Below, in pieces: positions 11,769-21,028 of a stretch of 64,000 bases of DNA. A program made the position numbers and the translations under genes. Under the pieces are notes generated by a model. That model worked only from the letters and a program-made list of their open reading frames with translations, was not told the DNA's origin and did not search any database. This DNA comes from Apiospora phragmitis. Taxonomy: Eukaryota; Ascomycota; Sordariomycetes; Amphisphaeriales; Apiosporaceae. Every line of letters starts with the position of its first letter. The stretch's first letter is position 1. The stretch lies in the NCBI GenBank assembly GCA_038363925.1, contig JAQQWL010000015.1:2790001-2854000 (forward strand). The letters run 5' to 3'.

Positions 11769-13839
11769 ACGTACCTTATAAGCGAGCTACGCATATAAAT
11801 AAGCTGCGCACTTTTAATTAACTTTTTTATAATTAACTTTATCTTAACTTTTCTCCTTTAATAAATATAAAACTAAAAAATAAATAAAAAAGGTTTAATT
11901 TAACGCTTTAAGCGTTTTAAAATAATTCGAAATTAAATATACGAAAAGCTATAGCTGTTAAATGGGCTTTCGTACGTGCGTATAGGTTCCGGGTTCAATC
12001 GAGGTTTAATCGTTATATTCTATTATTTATATCTACTCTGCTAGCTACGAAGGGCATCGTATGCCCCTCTTTATAAAATAGAAAAAGGGGTTCGTGCGCG
12101 CAGGTACGTAGCACCCCTTTTGGGGTAATATGGAAAACCTTAGTTCCTGCTGTTCTAATAGTAGCGATATATTATGTCCTAGAGTCGACGTTACGCAGCC
12201 GACGACGCGGAATCCGATTACGATCCGAAATCTTTATAAACTCTCGAAAGCTTTCTAATTTTAAAAAGGAATTAATTCTTTAATATATTATTAATCTAGA
12301 TACGCGATCGTTTTTTCCCTGGCTAAGTAGTATAAAAGATATAGCGAATCGATTATTTAGCTTACGTAACGCGGGACGCGTCGGCGTTAATTAGGCCTCT
12401 AATTTTATACGATAATAACTAGACCTCCGGACACGTTTTAACCGAAGAATCGATTATTAAAAAGTCTTTTATAAAGATCTTAACGCGTATCGCGCGTAGT
12501 TTAATTTTATATAGAATATAATCAATAAGTATAAAATATAAAAGTGGGATATATATAATTTTAACGAAACCGAGTTTTTTATAAATTAAATCTCGTTCGA
12601 AATAATCGTAACTACTATTAATTAACGCAGAAAGCTTAGGGTAATATAATAAAAGAACCGGGAATAAGTTATAATTATTTAAGGCGTCGGATTAAACGGT
12701 TACGCCATCCCTCTATATATTATCTTTACCGGGAAAACGCACCTCTTTTCCTGGTATAAAAACAGCCTATTACCGAAGGATTAAGTGATGGTAATTATTA
12801 AAAATAGCTAAACCACGAATAAAAGAGGCGAGGACTAGATTCGATACTTTAATTAATATACCAGGTTTTATACGAAGGGTCGTTATCGCCTCTTAGTCTT
12901 AAACGGCTACGAAAGCTATTACTTAATAGTTTTCGAGCTTTATTACAAAAAGAACTCGATTATTATACTCTATATACTTTTTTACTTATTATATAAGCTT
13001 TAACCTTTTAATATCAGCTGTTTTCGTATATTAAAAAAGGCGTACAAAGAAGAAATTAAAGGTTTTATACGGGCGTATATTACTTATATCTTTAAAAAGG
13101 ACTTCTTACTAACGTTTTTAAAAGCGTTCTAAGCGATTTTTACCGTTTTAAATATATAAAAAAGCTTCCGAAAAATAGGATTTATCTCGTATAATCCGGA
13201 ATATATTATTTTATAATTAGATATAAAGCTACGCATTTTAATATTTCCGGGAACGTTTTCCGGCCTACTTATTCTTTAAGAATTAAAAACTTTAAATAAT
13301 TTAATTAAAGCCTAGTTTTAAATTAAATATATTCGAAACCGTATTATATAATATTAAAATAACTTTTCGACGTTTATTTTAATTAATTTTAATTAAATTA
13401 TAAAGGTTATAACGTAAATTATATACCGAGTTACTCTTTTAAAAAGTAAGAACGCGATACTTCGCAAAGTAAATAAGATATTTAGCCGGCGCCGCCGTAC
13501 GAAAAAAAAACGGCTATAGGATGGAGAATTACTTTATATATAAGCTAAAAAAAACTTATAGTTTTAAAAAGATATTAATAAATAATTATAAGACGAATCG
13601 CGTCGGAGGAGTAGTTATATAAGGACGTTTAGCACACGCTTATAGCGTTATAGAATCTACGGAGAGCCCGGGAATAATACGCGTACTTATTAGAATAATA
13701 TAGAAACCTTTAAAAATAATTATTATTAATATATTTAATTAATTTTAAGCGTTATAATCGAGTTAATTTATAACTTATAAGGCTTAATAATAAAAAGTGC
13801 GCAGCTCGTTTATATACGTTGCTCGCTTATAGGGTACGT
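11769..13839 (+). mobile_element. pogo/Fot1-type transposon copy A, carrying a nested solo LTR
   Basis: Terminal inverted repeats start ACGTACCTTATAAGCGAGC on the left, mirrored at the right end (...GCTCGCTTATAGGGTACGT), with TA at 11767-11768 and 13840-13841. The plus strand encodes a decayed CENP-B-HTH/DDE_1 transposase from about 12290 to 13680. Readable blocks include the HTH region near 12300-12400, the first DDE block near 12650-12730 (SDGYAIPPYII-like), FSWYKNSLLPKD near 12755, LILDGH/Y-type second Asp near 12890-12920, and FIRAYITHI near 13060. The length is 2071 bp; removing the nested LTR plus one duplicated target leaves about 1.86 kb, the usual size of this family. Many RIP-type stops. 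Confidence 0.8.
11956..12160 (-). repeat. Solo LTR inserted in pogo copy A, with 5-bp target duplication
   Basis: Reverse-complement copy of the 208-bp LTR at 5976-6183, with ends TGTTAAA... and ...AATA on the plus strand. The flanks ATAGC (11951-11955) and GTAGC (12161-12165) form a 5-bp target-site duplication differing by one RIP-type transition. No second LTR is nearby, so it is a solo LTR. It lies between the left TIR and the transposase frame. Confidence 0.75.
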
Positions 13840-13841
13840 TA

Positions 13842-14165
13842 TTTGAATTATTTCCGCTAGTATTTTAAAGTTAAAAATATAATAACGTTTTAAATATATT
13901 TATAGTTTTAATTTAAATAAAGTTTAAAGCTTTATTTAATTTATAACGTAAGCTTTCGTTTTAAAAACTAAGGATAATAATTAAAATAAAAATATAAAGA
14001 TTTTATTAAATAGTTTATTAATAATATATTACGAAAGATACGAATATAATAAAAAGTAAAGCTCCGGAATTAAAATATATAGCCTTATAATAAAAGCTTT
14101 AATAAAACTAACTCGGCTATATTTAAATTATAAATATCTACTTACTTTATATTTTTATACCGGTT
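13842..14165. repeat. AT-rich RIPed right margin of block 1
   Basis: AT-rich sequence with no readable gene. Base composition changes sharply at about 14165, where the gene island begins. Confidence 0.5.
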
Positions 14166-14227
14166 CCGCTAGCCGTAAGGTTAGACATGTGCACCGAGCG
14201 AGCCCGTAAATACTTCTTAAACAGGAT

Positions 14228-14761
14228 TTATATAAAGATGCCCAGTACCTCGCTAATAAACAAGGCCCCGAGCGCGACGCCGATGGCTACAAGTATAGGT
14301 AAGCCGGTGGTTTTGCCTAGGTCCGGCTCGCACATAGGTTTTTTAGGGACTGGCGCGGTTATCGGGGAAAGCCGCTGGATTAAAGAGGTCGTCGTGGAAA
14401 GAGTAACGTACGAATGCGAGGGCATTTATAGTGTCGCCTCCGACGAAGTTGACGGACAAGCTTCCTTACCGCACGGGTCGACGGAATAGCAACCGGAAAA
14501 CTTGTTATTAGAACACGTATACCATTGCGTGCCTCTGGGGTAACTGGTGTACCGAGGGTTCCTATCGTGCATAATACAAATATAGATAAAGGCTGGTGGT
14601 GAGTAGTAACGACTTATAGCCAGATGGCTGATACATGCTACGAGACCTCGATAACAGCGTGGCTGGCTAGTGGAGTAAATGGCCCAAGAGCATATGGGAG
14701 GGAAAAGACATCGAAAACGGCGTTTTCGATGTTTACGTGAGCAAAGGGAAAGTTGTGACAA
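14228..14761 (-). pseudogene. Broken small single-pass membrane protein with a GC-SVDPC cysteine motif
   Basis: Two minus-strand reading blocks, 14761-14429 and 14425-14228, are in the same frame and separated only by a TAA at 14426-14428. The joined frame has a Cys motif (CSNNKFSGCYSVDPC, then GKEACP), a Ser/Thr-rich stretch, a Pro-containing linker, and a hydrophobic segment near the end (LPILVAIGVALGALFISEVLG). This resembles fungal proteins with a 'C..N.F.GCCS.DPC' motif ahead of one membrane helix. One motif Cys is Tyr here (TGC to TAT) and the stop could derive from CAA, both RIP-type. The first block has no obvious signal peptide, so an upstream exon or start is probably lost. Function unknown. 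Confidence 0.5.
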
Positions 14762-14764
14762 GTG

Positions 14765-15800
14765 AGAGAGGAGACTTCAAGGGATATACGCCCGCATCGA
14801 AGCTTTCGCTGCTGAAGTCCTTACTTGCACATACCGAGTTTACTGCATTGACCTCAACACGTTTGATGCACTACTTGATCAACTTGATCAATCAGGTGGC
14901 GGCCAGTACGTTATAGGTCTTCATCTTTCAAAGTCGAAAATAGATGTCAGTAAATTAAGTTAAAATCTCGATTCACTATCTGCGATTGGTACGTCAGAAA
15001 TTTGATTCTAGCCTGTGGGACTTCTAACACAGTGCATCTTAGTACCTGTCGTCGTCCCATAACACTACTGGACCAATGCATTTCTGGCGCTAGTGTGTAG
15101 CTGTTAGGCTCCAGCTTCCGACAAGATCAAGCCTGCGCGAGCTACACCAAATCAGACGAGCTACCCCACTACGTCAAAATTCTAGCCGAACCACACCACT
15201 GCATCAATCACCTACCTGGCATTGATTCTTTCACACTTTTCCCGTGCATCTTTGGGGTTTTTCTTTAGTCTGAGTTAGGTGGACTTTTTAGGGTTCAAAC
15301 GATATTCATATCTGGACATGATATGAGTGCAAGTAACCAGACTAGACTCGGCTGCTCGTCCAGACCCAATGGAAGTCTATTTGCCCCGCAACGATAATCT
15401 TCCGGTCGAGTAGTCGTTGGTAGTGCAGTGAGCGTAGCGGCACGGGCCGTCCCACGACGACCCAGAGCTGCGGAGGGTAGTTTCACTAGCCGGGCTAGTC
15501 TCAACTCTTTCGTCGAGGTGGGGTCTGGTCCGGTGCAAGGCAGGCAGTAGCGCTTCGGGTTTGTTGGATGGCGACACGTCCTCAGAACTCAGCCCCATTA
15601 GGCCAGTGAGAAGATATTTGATCAATACGATTCGGCCCAGTTCTGTGGCTTCTAGTCTCCTGTGTACTCGATGTTGAATGACCAGAATTACTGCCGTCGA
15701 AATATTGCTAAACCTAGGATGTGCCTCTTCTTAAGTAGTTGCCGCCTTTCGGGCCGTGATGTTTGGTCGCCACGAACTCGCGTTTGACTGAACCTTCTTT
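14765..15800. other. Gene-free interval of normal GC
   Basis: Only short overlapping frames on both strands, with no splice-compatible coding signal. I see no recognisable gene or repeat. The interval could contain the lost end of either neighbour. Confidence 0.4.
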
Positions 15801-15801
15801 A

Positions 15802-16958
15802 CTAACGGTACCATAGCCCAGTCGTTATGAGGGTCATCGGTACTGCAAAGGCCCAGTATACCTAGAACCTGTTCGAAACCTTCCAGCCTGTTTCCGCATC
15901 GAAGTTGAAGAACGACATGCTGAAAACTGCAGAGATGAATGTCGGTGGAAGATAGATAAGCGTCAGTGTAGCGATCGTCTTTATCGCAGCGCTGTCCTCC
16001 TGGGTAGCCTTGCCAATATTAACGGAAGTCCCCGAATCATACTGAACGACCATGTGAAAAGCGTGTTGTATTTCGTTCAGAAGCCTCTTTTCGTTCGAAT
16101 TGAATCGACAGCGCAAGCCTTCGAGCATTTGCCGGAAGAAGAGCAGGCGGTTGTGCACCTTCTGCCAAGTACGATCGTCATGTAACCTTGTTTTTACAGC
16201 TTCGTGATGCACCAAAATCGTATGCATTGTTCCGAGAGCTACATCAATCGTCTCCGTGACATGGATGGCGTGCCGCGCAAGATCGTGAAGGCGCCGATAG
16301 TCTGGCTCTCGCTTCCCCTCTGGCTTGCCCTCCTTTTCTATCAACCTGACATGGTCGCCCACGGCCCATACTGCTGTATCCTGGAAGCGCACGATCTCGC
16401 CCGCTAGCTTCACGTAAACCCAGAACGGATCAGCCGTTTCGTCTGTTTGTAGGCTCGTGAACAGTTCGGCCATCTGCTCTGCATAAGGCGGCTGCACATC
16501 AAACACCAGGATCGGCATCTGGTTCGATGCTGCTTTCCAGTAAGCGAAAACGTTAAATTTCAGCCACTTATACTGTGTTCGTTCGTCTAGCAGCTTCGTT
16601 TCGAAATATGCCCATGTGGCTGCATCCCGTTGGCTCCTACTTACCCCTCGTAATATCTACTTACCGAGATCTGCAATACCTGTGGCATCCTGTGTCATTT
16701 CGCAGCCGAAACAGCCATTCAAGTTCTTGCAACTGTCTGTCCACCATAGTTCAGGCATGCCAAAAGCTTCCTTGAATATGTGCAGGCACCGCGGGCAGCA
16801 GCGAATGCTGCTGGCACTTGCGAAGCTGCGCCAGTCAGCAGGTAAGATTGCGCGTGGAGGTATACAACGGACATGATACAGACCGACGCCTCTGCGCAGA
16901 ACCAGCGCCAGTCTTAGGAAGCATCTGTATGGAACTGTTCTGATGAGGCGCGCCGGCG
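15802..16958 (-). pseudogene. CorA-like Mg2+ transporter-family protein, interrupted by a TAG near its end
   Basis: On the minus strand an exon (about 16958-16665) reads LPADWRSFASASS...GMPELWWTDSCKN...GCFGCE. A 45-bp intron follows (16664-16620, GTAAGT...GCAG), then a long exon from 16619 containing TWAYFETKLL, LVFDVQPPYAEQMAELF, and a helical region. It ends in the membrane helix LTLIYLPPTFISAVFSMSFF. The order matches fungal CorA-like proteins, which carry two C-terminal helices. A TAG at 15864-15862 stands where Trp is expected (NRF-stop-VYWAFAVPMTLITTGLWY). The second helix follows in frame up to 15802, so this is a one-codon TGG-to-TAG break of RIP type. No GMN-type loop motif is visible, which is common for fungal CorA-like members. 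The 5' end is unresolved. Transport activity is inferred from family only. Confidence 0.7.
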
Positions 16959-16959
16959 C

Positions 16960-17585
16960 TGCAAAACGTTAACACGACCGACATGGTCAGCCGGCGCCTT
17001 TGAAGGTTGCTTTGTACATTATAGAATGCAAATAGCTGACTTATTCAGACACCTTTGAGTGGTCATGCCTTTTAATCTTTTTAGAACAGGTGGCCGTAGG
17101 CGTCGCTCATGAAGAAGGCAGAAGAAGACAATACGTGTACTGCCAAATCTGAGGCGGGGTACAGAGGTAGGTTATATGAAGCCCACGGTCCGTCTTGCAG
17201 TGCCTTGCGCGCCATGCACGCTTTACAGCCTGGCTATTGGTGGTACTTGCAATGGGGCACAAGCAAACACACCTGTAGTACCTTGGCCATGTCCCTACCA
17301 AGAGCAAGGCCCCGCTGCAGCTACGCCAAAAGCGATTCCGCGGTACCAGTCATAGCAATCCCAAGCGGGTACGCCACGGACACAATTACGGCAATGGGTA
17401 GATGCTTTGCAAGTCCATTCTGGGTACCTATATAATGCGCGCTGTCGGCCAGACGAACCGGGCTAATCTCCACAAGTCTTAACCACCCCCACGCACAATG
17501 ACTCTGGTAGCTTGTTCTCGCCTACGTCTAGACTAGACTGGCCGCACCCACCATAACTACATACAGCCCTGAGTCTCGCATCACC
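16960..17585. other. Gene-free interval between CorA-like and SesA-like genes
   Basis: Contains overlapping short frames (for example 17109-17435 plus, 17107-17307 minus) without domain-like sequence. I see no convincing gene. Confidence 0.35.
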
Positions 17586-17587
17586 AT

Positions 17588-18261
17588 TCAGTGCCTTCGT
17601 CGTTCCTGGTTCAAAGGATCAAAGCCGGAGAATGTGCTGTGGTTGAACTGAAAGCCGTCTTTGTTGTTGTTGAACTGTTCCCCGAGGCCTGTGTTGACGC
17701 TCTGAGGGCCCGAGCCGCAGTTGTAGATACCTGAAGCTGAGCCGTCATCCTGCAGTGATGGTGAGATTGCCGACACCTGTGTCATGACTTCGGCCAACGT
17801 GCGGAGATGTGCTTCTGGTGCCACTTTCATCCCCTCATCCATCTTTAACAAGGCTTTCACATCTCGAAGTATACCTTCCATCAAAGCTTCCACGCCTCCC
17901 CCTTTGCCTAGCTAGCCCACGCACGGCATCGCGGTAGCGCTCTATTCTCTGCGCGGCTACAGACGGCACAACCTTCCCATAGATACTCTCCAAAATACCA
18001 GCTTTTGCCTTGCACTGGTCCATGCTATCCTTCACCTCTGCCCAGGTACTGTCATCCTCCCTCTGCTCTATCTGTGCTAGGGCACAAGTGAGTGCTTCAC
18101 AAACAGGCGGTAGGTGCTTGAGGATTTCTGTGAAAGCTGCGGGGAGTGCTTCAGCATCACTAGGATTGCTGTAGTCATTCCCGATGTTCTTAAGGGCCTA
18201 TTTCACGCCTCTGACCGAGTTACGAACATGGGTAGCTTCTAGGCCCAGTATTTTGAGACGG
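17588..18261 (-). pseudogene. SesA-like cell-death effector with C-terminal sigma amyloid motif, broken
   Basis: Minus-strand helical protein resembling the SesA domain found N-terminal on fungal NACHT/P-loop proteins and as stand-alone effectors. Readable blocks: LKILGLEATHVRNSVRGVK, then LPAAFTEILKHLPPVCEAL, DSMDQCKAKAGILESIYGKV, RIERYRDAVRG, EALMEGILRDVKALL, LRTLAEVMTQVSAISPSL. The last 40 residues hold a sigma-type motif: two G-x-G-x-Q pseudo-repeats followed by NNN and G-x-QFN. Sigma motifs are known as prion-forming tags linking an NLR to its effector. Two lesions are seen: a TAG at 18200-18198 where CAG is expected, and a CTAG duplication (17908-17915) that shifts the frame just before EALMEG. 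The N-terminal exon is not identifiable. It is divergent to the sigma-PNP gene. Confidence 0.75.
17908..17915. other. 4-bp CTAG duplication causing a frameshift
   Basis: The sequence CTAGCTAG sits exactly where the SesA-like frame changes. Removing one CTAG restores continuous reading from RYRDAVRG into GVEALMEG. TA-n-n-TA is the kind of footprint left by TA-inserting DNA transposons; replication slippage is an alternative. Confidence 0.55.
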
Positions 18262-18757
18262 CTAGCAAATCAAGACGAGTGGGGTTGATTAGGACGGTTA
18301 TTAGGCTGTAGTAGTTAGCTTGTTAATATATCTACACAATTCGTTAGATTCATGTATCGGGAATAATATTCACTTACTAAATTATAGCGGAAAAGGCGAT
18401 TATATATAGGTCCTAGTAGTAAAGAAGTTATAAAAACATTTCTATGTTCTAACTTAAATTGCCTCGCTATAAATAGAGCGGGCAAGGAGCAGGCTGCGTC
18501 AAGTGTAAGCTGACACCGCTACACTGACTGACCATCTTGCCACCACAAGGAAAGAGCCAATCACCACACGACATATATTATCTACTTATTAAAATAACTA
18601 GTTTTACCAGTCGCTGAACATAGCCTGTTAGCTATTAGTATTATATCGTGTATATAGTCGTTAGGATATCCTCAAAGCACGCCCGCTCTATAACCCAGGC
18701 CTTATAACGCCTGTGCATAAACTTAATCATCGCGAGCAGATAGGCTTATCAACAGTC
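18262..18757. promoter_or_regulatory. Divergent intergenic region between SesA-like and sigma-PNP genes
   Basis: About 0.5 kb separates the two divergently read sigma genes. It is more AT-rich at 18290-18470 and 18560-18700, suggesting RIP has spread into it. It should contain both promoters and the first exon of the SesA-like gene, but none can be delimited. Confidence 0.4.
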
Positions 18758-20032
18758 ATGTCTTCAAATCTCTCGATCACCAACTCTGGCTCTGGTGCTC
18801 AGAACGTCGCTGCGGGCAGTGGTGCCCAGTACAACAACAATGGCTGCGGCACGCAATTCAACAGCAGCAGCATCCATAGTAGTAAGGGTTACAAAATCCA
18901 AGTTGTATTTTTTAATTGTAATTGGCTCATCCAAAACAGACTTTCTCCACGGACTACAGGCCGACAAGACCGAGACGCTTATCCCGAGCCACGGCCGACC
19001 CTCCCGTCGCGAAGGTTTCGAAATCGCCATCGTCTGCGCCTTGCCACTAGAATATGATGCCGCATCCCTACTGTTTGATCAATTCTGGGATGATGAAGAG
19101 CAGCAATATGGTCGCGCGCTCGGGGATAGAAACACGTATACGACCGGTCGTATCGGGCGGTACGATGTAGTGCTAGCATTGCTCCCCAACATGGGTACAG
19201 CGGCCGCGGCTGGGGCCGCGGCCAGTATGCGGTCGAGCTTTCCTGGCCTGAAGCTCACCTTCCTGGTGGGGTCTGTGGTGGTGTCCCGGTCACGGGCGCT
19301 AACGAGGCGCTGCTCGGCGATGTGGTGATCAGCAAGACCCTTCAGCATGGCTTGGGTAAGCAATACCCGAGTGCATTTGTCGCGAAAGACACCATCGACG
19401 ACAACCTTGGCCGGCCAAGCAAGGACATCCGCAGTCTGATTGCTAGCTTCGAGACGGAAATGGGAAGACATCGTGTACAGAAGAAGGCTGGCGAATATCT
19501 AAAAGTGCTACAAGGTGCCGCAGTGCGCCAGCGTCGGCGATGCAATTACCAGTATCCTGGTGTGGCCAAAGACAAGCTGTTCGCGGCAGCCTACCGACAT
19601 AACCATCGCGCACCGCAGACGTGCGGCGTCTGTAACGGGGAGTTGGACAGCTTTCGCGAGGAAGCTGCTGTGGCTTCCTGCGGCGAACTCCATTGCGACG
19701 AGAACCAGTTAGTGTCTAGGAAGCGCCTAGAGGCGAAGCGAAACCTTGCGCCGGGCGATATGCAGTGCCCTGAAATTCTTGTCGGCCGCATGGCATCCAG
19801 CGATACGGTGATGAAATCTGGCGAACACCGCGACCGCATTGCTGCCCAGTACGATGTAACTGCCTTCGAGATGGAAGGTGCCGGCGCTTGGGATGAAGTG
19901 CCATGTATCATTATTAAAGGAATCTGTGACTACGCTGACAGCCATAAGAACAAGACATGGCAGCCGTTTGCCGCAGCAACGGCAGCGTCGGTGATGAAGG
20001 CGGTTCTGGGGCGATATGCCCACACTGACTAG
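18758..20032 (+). pseudogene. Sigma-motif protein fused to a stand-alone PNP_UDP (nucleoside phosphorylase-like) domain, one frameshift
   Basis: Exon 1 (18758-18881) encodes about 41 residues that are nearly all sigma motif (G-x-G-x-Q twice, NNN, G-x-QFN). A 58-bp GTAAGG...ACAG intron (18882-18939) joins it in phase to exon 2, which encodes a complete PNP_UDP domain. It starts REGFEIAIVCALPLEYDA, then YDVVLALLPNMGTAAAA, KLTFLVG, and GGVPVTGANEALLGDVVISK. It ends FEMEGAGAWDEVP, KGICDYADSHKNKTWQPF. The frame loses one base at 19265-19272 (after FLVG); with it restored the product is 405 aa. The stop follows directly after the domain, so no NACHT or NB-ARC is attached. In fungal NLRs PNP_UDP is normally an N-terminal effector domain; related domains in bacterial defence cleave ATP (established for that superfamily). 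Here an amyloid tag sits on the enzyme. Whether the indel is biological is uncertain. Confidence 0.8.
18882..18939 (+). other. Intron separating sigma motif from PNP_UDP domain
   Basis: 58 bp, GTAAGG donor, ACAG acceptor. The phase-1 junction puts exon 1 and exon 2 in one frame, strong support for the fusion. Confidence 0.7.
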
Positions 20033-21028
20033 CCCTAGCGTTAACTAGCGTTTCCACCCTTTTTGCTAGGCTTCTTTTGTTGTCAGCATAGAATAGCAGA
20101 CGGACGATTCGGACTTTCTTTATTTCATTGCGGCCTGTTACTTGTGTTACAAGATATTTCGCGAGAGTCTTCCCTGTGCTGGTCGACTGTACAAGTAAAA
20201 CCTCCTAGGCATTGCTGCCGAAGCATCAGTCCTGCGTGCGCGTGCCTACTGCGGTGGACTACTTACCCCGCGACCTAAGACCCCGTCGACATGTGGCAGT
20301 CTTCCACACTCCAGAGAGGCACAATAGCTGTGTAGTGTTTTCGGCTCGCCAGGCCGGCCAATAGATAGTACGCATGTACACCGGCCGCAACTCGACAGAC
20401 GCGTCAAATCTATGATATACTAGGTGCAAGTACCTCAGATCGAAGTAGAGTTGGCTGCAGTTTAACTATGGAATTAACTGGCCGCATTGAAGGCCAGGAG
20501 AGGAGATACTCCACGTTCCTGGAAGCAAAACAGCAAAAGCGCACTGCCTTGCTGCCAAAGGCTACGGACCAATAGCTCCATGTATAGACGCCGATATGAA
20601 ACGAAATTTGGACGAAGTAGTTGAGCGGATTTGGTGGAACGGCTTCAGTGAGTGTACAGCAGCCCCATCAATTTACAGAGAGGTCTTGATAAGTGAAGAA
20701 GCGGCCAATGTAAGAAGGAGGCATCAACACGGTGTAAATTTGCGTACCACCCGCTGTGTACCAAGGGCCGTCGCCAAGTCCACGCCAGGTCAGCTGTCTT
20801 CTGCCATCCAGCCTGGCCACCACGCGCGGGGTGAAGAGGCTGGGCCAACCCCATGGTCAGCCTGCTGATCCAAATGATCTCCATGGACACTTATCGTGTA
20901 CCTATTCTCGTCCCTCTGACTGTTGGCATCAACCATACAGCCCGGATCGCGATACCATCTGGCTCCAAACCATCGCCCCAACACCGATCCTGCGACGCGC
21001 CCGCGTCGCGTCAGCGAATCCTCTGCCC
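20033..21028. other. Intergenic region between sigma-PNP and sigma-NACHT genes
   Basis: About 1 kb, normal GC, only short frames without domain-like sequence. It presumably holds the 3' end of the former and the promoter of the latter. The region just before the ATG at 21029 has no obvious TATA. Confidence 0.4.

Noticed and set aside
11956..12030. tRNA-like GGTTCAATC box
   Set aside because: The sequence is part of the LTR, repeated at four other places; no cloverleaf can be drawn.
17107..17435. Opposing ORFs between the CorA-like and SesA-like genes
   Set aside because: Neither has domain-like sequence, splice support or a convincing start context.
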